Below the pieces are notes generated by a model. That model did no database searches. It was not told the origin of the DNA and was given only the letters and a program-made list of their open reading frames with translations. The position numbers and the translations under genes are program-made. From Terana coerulea (Eukaryota; Basidiomycota; Agaricomycetes; Polyporales; Phanerochaetaceae): a stretch of 64,000 nt of DNA. Positions 11,725 to 23,850 of the stretch are shown here, in pieces (the stretch's first letter is position 1; the number at the start of each line of letters is the position of its first letter). Location: the NCBI GenBank assembly GCA_024811115.1, contig JAKOGH010000024.1:156371-220370 (forward strand). Reading direction: 5' to 3'.

Positions 11725-14200
11725 CTATGCCGCGATCGCCTTCCCATCCCCGCGCTTCACCTCCAGCGCGGCCTTGATCTTAAGCATGTCGCCCTCACTC
11801 GCGTCGAGACTGTCGCGCATCGCGTGCAGCTCCTCCGCGCTGGGCAGCTCGAAGTCCGAGTCCATCTCCTCGCCCTCCTCCGCCTCCGAGCAGCATCTGG
11901 ATTTGGTAGTACAGCTTCGCGTGCTGCGAGTACCGCCCGAGGTACTCGGGGTAGCCGCGCTGGTACAGCTTCCGGAGACCCTTCGGGTCGTCCGGCAGCG
12001 CCGCGGGCTTGCTCGTGCGACGCGCGTCGGCCTTCTTCGGCGGAGGGGTACGGCGGGCTTCCCGCTCCCGACCGCGCTCGCGTTCACGTTCACGTTCACG
12101 CTCACGTTCCCGTTCTCGTTCCCGGCGCTTGCGGTCTGCCTTGGTCTCAACCTCTCCTTCGTCCTCGGAAGACGTGTAGCTTGGCGGGGTGCGCTTCGGT
12201 TTGGCGGAGCCGTTCCGGCTGTGCGAGTCGTCGTGCCTCGAGCGGCCGGTCCCGTTCGACGACACGGAGGGGAGACGGTCCTTGGCTGGTGGTCGTGCTG
12301 GTGCCGCCCTGGGCGACGCAGTTGGTGGAAGCGGCGAGCGGTTGGAGAGGCGGGGCGTTTCCTCTCGCTCAGTTTTGATCCTTGGGTGCACCTGCGGAGA
12401 GGCGGGGCGGGTAGTAGGCTTCTTGGGCAGCGAAAGGTCTCTGTCCCTCGGCTCGCCCTTTACCGGCCTCTCCCTATCCTTCCCGCGCTCATCCACCCTC
12501 CGCTTCTTAGGCGGACTCGCAGAGTCTCCGTCAGAGTACTCAGGATCGCGATCGACGGATTCTCGTATCCGCTTCTTCTCTTCTCGCAGTATGCGGGACG
12601 AATGACCTGCGTGCCCCTCTCCTTCTCCCGCCTGCGCTCGACGTCTGAAGGATGATCTCCAGAGGTCTTTTTCTTCGTACGCTCGACGTCCGAATGATAA
12701 TCGCTGGGAGCCTTCTTTTTGTCTCACGGTCCCGCAGCGTGTCGCGCTCGCGCTCTCGAGGTGGAGGCTTGTTCTGCGGTGGCGGCATCGCCGCTGCGGA
12801 CCGAGAGGGCCTGCCGTCGATGCGCTCTCCCGTTTCACATCCCGTGCGCCAGCTGGGAGCCTTTTGATAGGTTCCGGCTGTGGTGAAGGCCTATCATCAG
12901 GTGTGGTGCTGTGAGATTTAGCCCTGAAGCCAGAACCAGGCTGTCGTTTTGCGACGGCCTTCGCTGTCACAGAAGATGGTGTGGATTCCCGTTCTTGCTT
13001 CGTCTTGACGGCATCCGTCCTGGAAGGCCTTACGCCCTCGTCTTTTGCTGGAATGTCATACTCGGCGGCTTTCCTCTTGACGATCGTCGTCGAGGTTTTC
13101 GATTTCTTCGACTGTGACATTAAAGGTCTTTTAGGTTCAACGGCGGGAGAAGCCCGCCCGCCGTCGGTATCTCGAGCTGGTTCATCGCGGACTTTGACAC
13201 GCTCCCAGCGGGGATCAGTTGCTTGGAGCTTCAGATCGCGGTACGCATTTCGCGCCTGCCTGGCGAGACTTGCACTCTCGTCAGGGCTAAGGCCTTCCCA
13301 GCTGTAAGGCTTGACCTCAAGCCACGATGATGTCTTGAGCTTCCACTTGCCTGCGTCCGGATTGATGCCTTGCCTTTGGGAGGGAACGCGTTCCAGCACC
13401 TGGACGGGTGACAGAGTTAGCTATATATTAGTGCGCAAGAACTTAGACTAACTTCTGGTATAACATCCTCAATCTCCCTTCGGACCCTTTCATTCTTGAT
13501 TCCCCCGCAGTGATCGAGGATGTCGTCGTTCGTCCGAGGCTTCAAGGCTACATAGTGGATCACACGGGCCTTGATTGCGGAGCTCGGGGGTCGTGGTGAT
13601 GGCCGAGGAGAAACGCCCCTGGAAGGCTGAGCGGATGAAGTCGCAGACAGGTTACGTGGTGGAGGGGCACCGGCAGGAGTCGATTTCGGAACGGCTGAGG
13701 TCTTCGTCTTCTTGGGGGAACGACCTTCGTCGGAGGTAATGGCTCGTCTAGCATTTGTGTCTTCCGTTCGAGTCGTTGTTGCTCTGCCTGCTGAGTACGG
13801 CCTCGCACAGCGGTCTCCACGCGCTCGCCCAGATGGCGGTCAACCATGAATTTTCCAACGACATTGGCGTGCAGCTTCAGAGGCGCGCCAGACTTGTTCG
13901 CAGTCACACTCCGGAGGTACAACTCATGGGGCGCGCTCTCTATCTGAGACCTCATCGGAAAGAACGCATCTCCTATAGTGATCCCCTGTACCCTCGTTAG
14001 ATGAATAGCAGGCGTACTACGGAGGGGCTTACTGTCTTCTTCCCGAACTCAAACTCTATCTGAGTCGTTCCGCTTTCCAATGCCTCCAGAGTCTCAGTAG
14101 TCAGCCGCACAAGCATGGCTTGCTTGGGATTCGACTGCTGCGTGTCTCCGGTGCGCAAGTGACCTTGGAGAGACAGCGTTCCATTGACGGGGAGAGGCAT
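11725..14200 (-). CDS. ELL: RNA polymerase II elongation factor ELL
   Basis: Fungal ELL, a nuclear factor that stimulates Pol II elongation. The N-terminal ELL domain starts at 14200 (MPLPVNGTLSLQGHL) and continues LVRLTTETLEALESG, an intron at the GKK/GIT junction, then DAFFPMRSQIE and HELYLRSVT. After a Pro/Ser-rich linker comes the winged-helix block VIHYVALKPRTNDDILDHCG plus NERVRREIEDVIPE, then KTSSWLEVKPYSW. A long basic/acidic disordered middle includes an Arg-Glu repeat coded near 12070-12125. The C-terminus has the occludin-homology block GLRKLYQRGYPEYLGRYSQH followed by DSDFELPSAEELHAMRD. One-base frame shifts occur at about 13700-13760 and about 11890, and the 12540-12790 region switches frame as well. 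All look like sequence errors. Orthology is firm from both end domains. Confidence 0.88.
12070..12125. repeat. Hexanucleotide microsatellite coding Arg-Glu repeats in ELL
   Basis: Imperfect tandem CGTTCA/CGCTCG/CGTTCC units. On the minus strand they encode alternating Arg and Glu in the disordered middle of ELL. A likely length-variable tract. Confidence 0.8.
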
Positions 14201-15043
14201 CTTGGTGGCGTCCTGCGGCGGTGCGCTCTGAACGGTCTGTTTCTCCGCAGCGTTTCAGCGCGGCACGCCGAGAGAGTATGTAGGTGTTCTGGAGTGCGGT
14301 ATTTCCCTCTGCGTGGGCTGCTGGCGACGACCAAGTCGAAGGAGATGGTGAAGGGTAACTCGAGACCAATCACTTTGTGGCGGACCCTCATGCCACCCGA
14401 GCGCCTTCGAATTTCTCACGCATCGGGCTCTTGTTCAATGAGAAGAATAACGTCGTTATGTCATTCTGAGCTATGACCAGTAAATACCATGTCTAATCTA
14501 CTTCCAAGAGCACAGCTAATATTCGCCGTAGCAACTTTGTCGAGTAGCTATTGTGTATGGGCTGGTGTAACGGGTTGCGCTTCATCACAGCGTCAATGCA
14601 GAACTTTAGGTAGTACCGGCGGTATTTGCGGAGCGGTAAGTTGGGACGAACGTGCTGTGCATAGACTGCCATACATCCGAAATCTAGACGGCTAGATCGG
14701 TATATTCTATCGCAGTCGTGGGTGGAATAAAAATTCCGTAGCCAGATGTCTAGATGCCCACCAAATATGAGAGTGAATCGACGCTGAGAGAGCTGGAGGG
14801 CGCATATTGGCGCCGAGCTCAGACGTATTTGAAGCGTACAGAACACAGTGCATAGTCTTTCTTCAACGGAAAATGATGACTGAATTCCAATGACGAGCAT
14901 TAAGACGGTGTGTTTATTCTGATATCGTGGTTGGAGAGAAAACCCAACTATAGGGAAAAGACTGATGGGCCGGTCAAAGACGGAGGCACAAGAGGGAACG
15001 TGGATAAACGACATGGCAGAGCGTACCAGTGTCTGAAACACGC

Positions 15044-15132
15044 ACTAAACCTATGGTTTAGTCACCTCGCACATGTTTGGTACTGGCTGACAGAACCAAA
15101 CCTTGTAGTTGGTGCTTGACAAAATGTCAAGC
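15044..15132. repeat. Three consecutive short hairpins
   Basis: Three perfect inverted repeats occur within 89 nt. The first has arms ACTAAACC/GGTTTAGT around TAT (15044-15062). The second has arms GTTTGGT/ACCAAAC with a 13-nt loop (15075-15101). The third has arms GCTTGACA/TGTCAAGC around AAA (15114-15132). They are not explained by any gene. They could be a structured RNA, a decayed mobile element, or chance clustering. Confidence 0.6.
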
Positions 15133-16796
15133 CCCACCCCATGGTTTCGTCCTGTTAAACACAGCCCTGTGCCGGCAGATTGGAACTGGTCGGAGCTGTA
15201 TGCGCTTGAGCCAGAGATGAATCGCCACTCTTGTTGGCCGGGCTGCTACTGGCGGACCAAGGGAGGAGAGTGATCGTTGAACTTAACGTCGAACGTTAGA
15301 GGCAACGTTGATGGTCCAACCAATGTTGTAGAGGGTGCAGAGAATTGAAGGTATGATTGCATGAGTGCAACGTTTAGATTAGACCGTATGTTGTGCCTTT
15401 AGCATTATTTATGTAACCTTCAATTCACACTCCGGGATGAGATCAATGGTCATGCTTACCTTGGCACCTATGCGACGTTCGCTACCATTCATCGATGGCG
15501 AATACATTCGTGCGGTTCAGAAGCATGCTCACCTAATCACAGGCTACAGAGGTGGTATTGACTGATGACTTTCGAGAGCACGTTGTGGCTCGGGAACAAA
15601 GACGTAGAATAGCAATATTTTGCTCGACGATTTCTTTTTGGGTTCACTCCGATATATGTGACAATGGAGATCCCAGCTGCTTTCGAGAAGAATGCAAACG
15701 GCGCCGGCACTGGCCGGAGTAACCTTCGGTCTTACCGATACGAATCGCAAGCCTGACTCGAGAGTTAATGAGAGATGAGAAAAGGGATCACCTGTTCACA
15801 GACCCGGTCATTTCGAACGTGATAAGAAATGTTGCATACCGCCGGCAGGCTAAGCCAGATCTGGGAGGCGATGGTTTCGAGGCGGCAAACAAGCTACTAG
15901 CATCTGCATATCAAACGTGTTATCAGCAAACACCTGGATGTTGCCTGGTTAACGATACTTGTCGAGAAGGGCACAGCACTGCTGTGACCTTGATACTTGG
16001 GACATCGTTGAGCGGGCTGAGAGCCTTTGGCCGCAATGATGATTTTACGGCCTCATACGGCAAATGAATGCCATGCAACGTATGTTACCGGGATCCTGTG
16101 TATAGCAGAAGCTCATGATGACAAGTGAGCTTGAACCTCGGTCTTTTTGGAACACGCACCGTGCGCTTCTATGCGCCACGAGCGCCACTGATGTGCGACT
16201 TCTCGTGGGTCTTGTGAGCGTAAGTTTGAACGCACTAAGAGCTGAAGACGCTAGACACGACTGCACACCGCGGTAGATTGCCCAAGCCATGAATGGAATG
16301 CGAGTGCGAGGACAGCAGCTTTTTGCCTAATAATACCAAGAGAGATGAGTCAACGGTGGCTATTCAGAGCGCGAGAAGTCATACATACACCACTTTGCGC
16401 TTGTTTATTGGGAGCTGTAAAATGAGCATTGCATCGAGGCGAGCCCGAACGCTCACACGAATTGAGATTTCGGAGGTGTACCGATGACGAGAGATCAGAA
16501 CATACCGCCCCACGAGGTGCAGGAAGCGTTCAACCATCAGGTGAAGGGAGATGGTGCAGATAGTCTATGAGAGTTGGTGGGAGCAGACATCGAATATTGA
16601 GCAAGCATTTATGTTATCTCGACGACGACGACGAGCTGCTCAACGTCGGCGATGGTGGTTAGAGGTAGTGTCGGCATCCGAGTCGGGGTTGTCGGAGGCG
16701 GGAGCGGCCAGTGGTGATCGGTACGGCGTGCGCGCCGGATGGCAGGGGTGATCAGCCGGAACGGGCCCGAAGCGCCGAGGGAGGGAGCGACTTCTC

Positions 16797-16890
16797 TTGG
16801 CCAGTTCTCCTTTTTACTTGGCTTTTCTGCCTCTCCGCCTTCCCTCTCCTGCTTCCCTCCACATTATCTTTTCCCTTTTCCTCACTTTTC
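16797..16890 (+). promoter_or_regulatory. Pyrimidine-rich promoter block
   Basis: A long C/T-rich run on the plus strand lies about 150-240 bp before the proposed ATG at 17042. CT-rich blocks commonly precede transcription starts in filamentous fungi. The assignment to the downstream gene is positional. Confidence 0.4.
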
Positions 16891-17041
16891 AGCACGTTAA
16901 CCCTGGCAGGGGACGCAGGCCTGCGTTTCCCTCATCAACCTGTCGGCTAACCAACCCAACCACGGCACCCGCACGACTTCGCCACGAGGCATAGCCACCC
17001 ATATCGGCTTGAAGGGGAGAGTCCCTGTTCTCCCTCTTAGC

Positions 17042-20000
17042 ATGGTTTTCGGCGGGCTGGGCATAATGCTCTATGGCGGAGAAACACCCTTGTGGTCTTT
17101 CAACAAGGCTCTGGACAAGGTCGACGTCCAGTCCATGTTCTTCGCCACTATGTTTATGATCATTATCCTGGTCCTCGGTACGTCCTTATAACCAATGTTT
17201 GATCCACATGGGCCACTCATTTCTGGCGTCATCTTCCGCTCTGTCCTGTCGACCATCCTCCACCTACAACCCTTCGAATTGCACACTGGACAAATGCGAA
17301 CGTGATCATCGCGGCCCACAGCATATCTCACCAATCCGTCAGAAACCTCGTTTCGAACATATCTCACCGAACAGTCCTTCCGCCAGCATCTCAGTCGCCT
17401 CGAGGACAGCAATCAAGATGATCACAGCGACTTGGAAGACTCTGGTGTACACTTCACGCTCACTCGTACTCGCACAACCCCACAAAAGGGATCAACGGGA
17501 TACGACTCGACGCCACCCTTCCGCTTCGCTAATCGAGCCGCTGTATCATTGCGCACGCCCAAGCATGTTTTTTACAGCTTTGGTGTTATGACGATTGCGG
17601 CGGTGCTTCCCACTGGACGGGCGGAGAGCAAAGGGCGGACAGCAGAGTGTAACGGTTTTATGGTCTCGGAATCCTGGTTCATCGGGGCATTTGGGAAGTG
17701 GTGGAGAGGTGGTCCTATACAAACTTGGTGGATTGATACTATGGCGGACAACAAGGACACAGAGCGTTGCAATGCTGGGGTTCTCGACATGAAGGCATTG
17801 GATGGTCTTGAGTGCTACGAAGGTGCGTGTACAAGGAAGACGACGCATGTCCACTTATCCTAACCACGAGCAGGTCTACCTATCAACCCTTCGTTGCCCA
17901 CTGCACAGCTCCCTCCAACTCGTGAGCCGCCGTCGAAAACCAGAAGTACTGAACGAACTGCGCAACGCTCGACGAGCAGCTCCCACCGTAGTCTTACGCC
18001 TCCCCCGCTGCCGAAGTCAGCGTCTTTACCGCTCCATGTCCAACGAACTTCAACAGACAAGGCTCAGAGCCAGCGTCGTGTGCAAGCGCCGCCCCAGCAG
18101 CCTGTAACCCCGGCCCCAGCACCTGCAGTGCTGAACCCCCACAGCTTCATCCATCCCCTTCCACGTTGTTCGACCAGTCTCCCGTGATCAGCGAAATATT
18201 GCGGCAGATCACCACATCGAAATCAGCAGTATACGAGCTCCGCACGCAACTGTCGGATTTCCGTATAGCAGCCACGGAGTCTCACACTACCATCCAGAGC
18301 GACCTCGACAAGCACCGCGAGCGAAAGCGAACGGAGGACAGTGCGCGTTCTGAGCTCAAGTCACGTACTAAGACCCTGGAAGACTCGAAACGTTCTGCGG
18401 AGGCAAGCAAACGCGAAGCCGAGAAACGCCTTCGTGTCGCGGAAAGCGCGAGAAACAACGCCACTGAACGTATCGAGCGGCTCGACAAGGAGATCGGAGC
18501 GTTGAAGGGTCGTATGAAGCAGGATGAAGAGGCGATTGCGGATTCGAAGCAGGAAGCGGATGAGGAGGAGCAGAGTCTAAGTAACGAGTTGGAGATGAAG
18601 CGGAAGGAGATCAGGGTTGCTGAGGACGTTATTGCCGCACTGAATAACCGTACGAAAGAGCTGGAGGCGAAGATCGCAGCTGAGGAGGAAAGGCTGAAGC
18701 AGGCGAAGGAGCAGGCAGAGCTGAAGAAACAAGATCGCGCATTCTACCCTCTACACGTCGTTAATCCTCAGGAAGCCGTCTGGTCTCCCATCGTGAGCGC
18801 CGCGCAACCGCCAGACATCCATGACCAGATCAGTACGGACGGCGCAGCTCAGATCGAAGTATTCCCTTCTGTCGCGCAAAGCAGGCGCCCCTCTGTGTCT
18901 GAAGAACCGCAAGGGTTTTCTGTCTCTCCCCGGCCCAGGCACCTTTCGCTCGGTGGCATCTCGAATTTCCGTGATCTCAATTGTGTCAACGTACAGGATC
19001 TGAAGCACCCTCAGGTCGTACTGCGTCAACCGCTACAGGATGACCTACCGACCTCTTTGTCGTCATCCCAGTCCCAGTCCACTCGCTTCTCGCCATTCAC
19101 CGACGATCTTGACGTACCTCTCGATAGCCAGGGCGGTATGGGCATCTCACCCAGGAGCACGTCTCTCATCCCAACAAGCTTGATCCAGTCTCTTGAGGGC
19201 GGAACCGAAGACCTGTCGCGATCTTTCCAGTCCGAGGATGATACCGTTCTGGACCGGAACTGGCGAAAGATGCATCCATTCCCGACGCCCGTAGAGAGCC
19301 CTGCTATACTGAACTCGTCGCCAACCTCACTTACCTATCCTTCATTCGATGCCGTTGACGACGAGGATCCCTTCGAGATCAGGCCACCACCTCCGCCTCT
19401 CCGCCACCGCATTACCAGTGACGGAGTCGAGACCGACCGCAACGCCTTTAACATCCGCACGTCGTCCGAGCCTCAACCCCTTGTCCGCTCTCGCACGCGC
19501 GAGTCTGACACTAGTGACAAGGTTGTTGGACACCGCCGCTGGTTCTCCAACCCTCGCGAGCCGAAGGACAAGAAAGGGCTCAACCCCGAAGCGAAGGTCT
19601 TCACGTTCAAGAAGCCCCTCACGCTCTTCGGCGGCGCGCCCAAGCACGCAGGGCCATACGACGGCCTCCCGTCCGAGCCCTCCTCGTTCGCCTCGTCCCT
19701 CAGCATCCCGAGCATGCTGCCCCCGCCCGCGTCGGACACCGCCTCGACGTTCTCCACGCTCTCCACCGCGTCCATGCGCGCGTTCGCACCCTCGCCTGCA
19801 GAGCGGGAGGCGCTCGCGCGCGCGGCGGGCGCATCGACGAACGCGAGCCTCGAGCGCCTCCCGACGCTCAGCGACGTCGCGCTTGGTAGCATGCCGCCCA
19901 GCCCGAACCGCGCCCCCGCGCTCGCGGTGCCGCACTCGCCGCCACATGTCCTCGCCGCCGCCGGCCCGCGCTCGCTGCTGTCGCCCGGCTTCGCGTGGCT

Positions 20001-20094
20001 GCATGCGCTGCCCGGGATGCGCAAGCCCAAGTTCAGCCCGTGGGACGACGAGTCGGACGGCGAGGGCGCGGTCGTGGCGACTGGAGGGCATTGA
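17042..20094 (+). CDS. Membrane-anchored coiled-coil protein of unknown function
   Basis: I do not recognise this family. The first exon (ATG at 17042) gives a hydrophobic segment, FFATMFMIIILVLG, ending at a GTACGT donor. A second coding part (about 17320-17820) holds an acidic stretch (LEDSNQDDHSDLEDSG), a possible second hydrophobic segment (VFYSFGVMTIAAVLP) and GAFGKWWRGGPIQTWW. After an intron at about 17821-17870 comes a Pro/Ser-rich linker, then one 1.9-kb exon. That exon opens with a long charged coiled coil coded by about 18210-18750, rich in Glu, Lys and Arg, and then a Ser/Pro-rich disordered tail ending in DDESDGEG before the TGA. Codon use is strongly GC-biased at the 3' end. An additional exon upstream of 17042 is possible. 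It could be a cytoskeletal or trafficking scaffold, but that is inference from architecture only. Confidence 0.7.
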
Positions 20095-21262
20095 AGCCTG
20101 GTGCCCGTGTGCTTGTGGTCGAACCTAAGATTATTGTGGGGATTTAGAAGCCAGTGTATGTATGAGAATACGCGCGGAGGGGTCGGGTGGGAGAGCAGCG
20201 CAGCAGAGGGGAGCTGGCAAGCCAACTTAAGTATTTGTCTTATAGCCCAAACGCAGACGCGAAATTTGAATGACAAAGTGTATTTGCATGACATGCCGCG
20301 CGCCGTGTGCATATGCCTCTCTCAGGACATGATTGGCCTGTGTGGACAATGGACCTCGCTCGCCGGCTGACCCCTGCGCAGCCTCGTCATGCGGTAGGTG
20401 GACGGTCGCCGTGCACGCATGTCTGGTCCCATTTGCACAGCGGCACTCTCAAGCCTATCTCGCGCCAGCATGCCGCTTTCTCACTCAGACCACACTCGAG
20501 GCCCAACCAGGGTACGCACGGCCACCCGACGGGACCTGTATCTCACTGCGCCCCAAGCCTATCATGGTAAGTGAAACCTACGCCAGGGCTAGGCCCTCTG
20601 CGGACAGGCTCGTGTAGATGCTGACCACGTGTGTGGCGCACTAGTGAGAGCCGACGCTTTAGGAAGGGGTAGAAATTCGTCTGTAAAATCGGACGTCGCG
20701 TCACCTAGAAAGATTTCACGCGAGCGCGGTAGGGCAAGCGATGTCCTTCATCACGATGATAACACCCGAAAGAAAAACTTCAACAACAACAGCGGTACAA
20801 CACACGAGAGGGGGGGCGACACGGGGGTATACAACTGCCAGCTAACGATGTGCGAGTGGTATGCGGCTGTTGGGCGTAGTGTCTCAGCGGAGCGAGCGGA
20901 AGCAGAGAAAGGCTTGACGTACACAAGATGAGCAAAATGACACGGCCGGAGAGGTTAAAGGAGTGTGGTGTGGCGAGAGCTAAGAGCTGCCTGAGCGCGA
21001 TGATACAGAGCGAAGAACAACCTAGTGATAAAAACAGGCGTCAGAGTGAGACAGGAGCATCGGCAACTGAATGCGCACTTCAATGTGGGTATATAACACC
21101 CCTGCATCTTCCGAGCTCTTCATGTGTATATTCTTAGAGTGGGAAGGTGCAGGGCAGGCTGTGGGCCCATAAGACACGGGCCAGCCATGATTGCTATCGG
21201 AAGGTCGTTTGCAATGCCCCAAGGGGCACGTCATGGACGACAGGGAAACGGGTAACCTCGTA
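20095..21262. other. Convergent intergenic region
   Basis: Shared 3' space between the coiled-coil gene and the phosphatase gene, about 1.17 kb. Only short uninformative frames are present, and I see no repeat or RNA gene. Confidence 0.5.
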
Positions 21263-23081
21263 TCAGCCGTGGTGAACGAGGGGGTTGAGGATGCCGCGAA
21301 CGTCTTGCGGCCCCGTTAGATCCTCGAGGAAGGGGCACAGATCCGTGAGCTCAGTATCGTGCGGATCGTTAAACCACGATGACACTGGCACGGCGTTGTG
21401 TGGGTGGAAAATGTACGACGCCGGAGAGTTGTCGAGGATTATAGTATCGCCGACAGGTCGTCCGAGTTGCGACAGATCCTAAACGTGCGTCACGAATAAG
21501 ACATGTCTGTGGAGTGTTTCGACCGAGTGTACTCACCTTGACATAGTTGCCGCGGTGTACGAAACAGCTTTCTCGGAAAAGACGATGCGCTACAGTATGC
21601 CCAGGATCGAGCTTGTCTAACACGGGGTCGGCGTACTGCACACTATGGTCAGAGGGAGCATGATATTGCACACATACGGGATGGCGCACCTTGCTGAGAC
21701 TGGCAGTAAACACCACAACCTCGTACAGCTCGCCCATCCTACGGAGGAAATTGTCGACACCTGGTCGCTTCAGCACATAGAAGTTGTGCCAGTTGTTCTC
21801 GATTTCGACGGGAACGATGTAATCTGGTGCCGGCACGGGCTGCGACGAGGGCATCGATGAGTGCCCAGGCGCATACACGCCATGTCTACGACGCCCGACT
21901 CACTTTCAGACTACTGTGCACCAGCGTTTCGTCGAGATCAAGCACCAGACACTTCTTGCCCAGATATTTGCTGGATATTGCGGGCACCAAAGGCCTGGGA
22001 GTGCCGTCCTGTGTGACACTGGGCATTAGATTCGCGGACTCGGGTAGAGAAGGGTGAGCAACATACGGGGCCCACGGGTATGCCATTACCACCCTGCCTG
22101 ATAAGTCGCTGCTCGTCATCTTCCCACTCTTCCGCTGCAGGCTCATCTTCGACAGAAGATCCGTCGGAGTCCGTGCCAGATTCGCTGATACTGACTCGTA
22201 CTGGCGTATGCAACTCTTCACCGGTCGACCCTGGGGGTTGCACAGCGCCAGACGTGAGGCCATCCGTTTCTGACAATGGTAGCAACTGCGCCGTGGGCGT
22301 TGGAGGGACAAAAGCCAGGTCTAGGTCGTCAGTCGTGGGTGTCGGCGCTGTAACAGTGACGTCTACATTCAACGCTGGGGCGCGAGACGACTATTCGGCG
22401 ACGTCAGACCGAGACGCATGCTGGACCAGCTGATACAGGCGATGATCACTTACCAGTACTCGATGCGGAGGGTTCTCGACTGGGATGCTCTGCGCCGTCG
22501 ACCTCTTTTGTGGACTGTTTCTCACTCGTGATAGCTGACCGTTCAGAGTCCTGCTTGGACGCGCCCTCCTCGACGTCTACATCATGCGTGCGTGGCGAAG
22601 ACGACACACAGGAAGTGCATATGAAAGTTATACGCTCGAAGAAAGATATCTTCCTGCGCTTGGTGGACTGTTTGCCGTCGTTGCTGCTCCCCTCGGGCGA
22701 AATCGACTTCTCCTTGGGCGCCGCAGCCTTCCCGCTCCCCTTGCTATTCCGGCGCCGTGAGCGCACTCTGACTGGCACGGTAACTGAGGACGTCGCAAAT
22801 GACCCCGCGTCTTTCTCTACTGTGTGATTTGTTTCGGAGGGCGGAGGTAGACTGGGAGTTGCGATCGATGCGTCTGTGTGAGCGACGGGGTTTGCAACAG
22901 TTTCAGGAGCATCTGAGCTGGAAGCCGTAGGGCCAAGCTGAGATCCGCTGGGCTGCTGCTCGGTCGTGTTCGGGGCCAGCTGTGCACCCTGTAAAGGATC
23001 AGCTATGCAGGTTACGACACCACGGTACGGTTGGCATACCTCGGGTGCATGCCCAAGTGCTGCCTCTGTCTCTGTCGACAT
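21263..23081 (-). CDS. PSR1: FCP1/SCP-type protein phosphatase, PSR1-like
   Basis: HAD-superfamily phosphatase of the NIF/SCP group; yeast Psr1/Psr2 are plasma-membrane phosphatases in salt and general stress response. A long disordered N-terminus (from the ATG at 23079-23081) is rich in Ser, Thr, Pro and Glu and carries basic clusters ([21 protein letters not shown]) and an acidic stretch ([15 protein letters not shown]). The catalytic domain begins [19 protein letters not shown], with the nucleophile Asp motif DLDET. It continues [59 protein letters not shown] and [19 protein letters not shown], ending LVHHG. Exons are joined by short introns. No frame break was found in the catalytic domain. 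The start could also be the in-frame ATG at 23150, but the shorter form fits better. Confidence 0.93.
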
Positions 23082-23850
23082 GGTACCGTGCTGGTGGTTA
23101 TTTGAAGGAACGAGCGGGCGGAACGGACGAGAGCAGGACGGCGTGCACAACTCAGTCCTCCCTGGTCATCGCTACCACCGACGTCGAGAACGGCGTTTGC
23201 GAGACCAAGTCGAGAGGGCGTCTAAGAGACATCAAACGTTGTCGTTAAATTGAAAAGGTCCGATGTCGAGAAAACGCATTTTTGCTGGAGTCTACGCTGC
23301 CAGGCGGCGTGAAAGGCCCTCGGACGTTGCGGACAGAGAAGAGCGGGACAATGTTTGCAGTGCGGAGAACACTTTGTGGCATTTCGAGGCCGCTGCGGCG
23401 TGAACTGTTCTCGCCGGTCGCTGTGGAGCACGTCGGGCGGGAGAGCGCTAGCACATTAGGCGACGCATCACATGACCATCTGGTCCGTGCGCGTTCAGGC
23501 CGCCTTATAATCGTGCGCCCGCGCGTGCCTGTTCCCCATTCTTGTGCTCGGGCACGTACTGTCGCTAGTGAGGTCTTTACCGAAGCACAGTCTTTTGCTG
23601 ATTGCAAATTACACATCCGAACACGTCTGTTGACTTTGGTCTTCAGCAATTTTTGGAAAACCCTTCACTTCTAGTGATTTTCTCATTGGTTTTTACATTG
23701 TGTGGATAGTGGATGATGTCTTTACGATGAATATAATGATTATTTTCAACCGTACCCAATGCTTTCCTTGTGTGTAATCTGATGCGTGAGTTGAATTTTA
23801 CGAAAGCGTGCGCAATGTGAGATCAGACGAACGCAAGAAATACTGCGAAA
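23082..23850. promoter_or_regulatory. Divergent intergenic region, PSR1 / KTI12
   Basis: 769 bp between divergent starts, so it should carry both promoters. Overlapping open frames exist on both strands at 23245-23674 but show no domain, and neither fits an upstream exon of its neighbour. Confidence 0.4.

Larger units (their letters stand above)
14201..17041. other. 2.8-kb stretch without a supported gene
   Basis: Several frames of 60-180 codons are open here, but none has recognisable motifs, consistent codon bias or splice-compatible neighbours. The notable contents are a cluster of three short hairpins at 15044-15132 and a pyrimidine-rich block at about 16797-16890 that probably belongs to the promoter of the next gene. 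Confidence 0.5.

Noticed and set aside
11431..12655. Two plus-strand open frames of about 315 codons
   Set aside because: Antisense to the Arg/Glu-rich middle and C-terminus of ELL; the GC-rich repeats keep the opposite strand open.
14493..15041. 182-codon open frame on the minus strand
   Set aside because: No domain, erratic composition, no splice partners, and it lies in a stretch with open frames in several phases. Most likely chance.
19342..20312. Minus-strand open frames of 250-280 codons
   Set aside because: Antisense to the GC-rich tail of the coiled-coil gene, where high GC leaves all frames open.
23245..23674. Overlapping open frames on both strands between PSR1 and KTI12
   Set aside because: No domain and no sign of splicing to either neighbour. 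The position fits a shared promoter.
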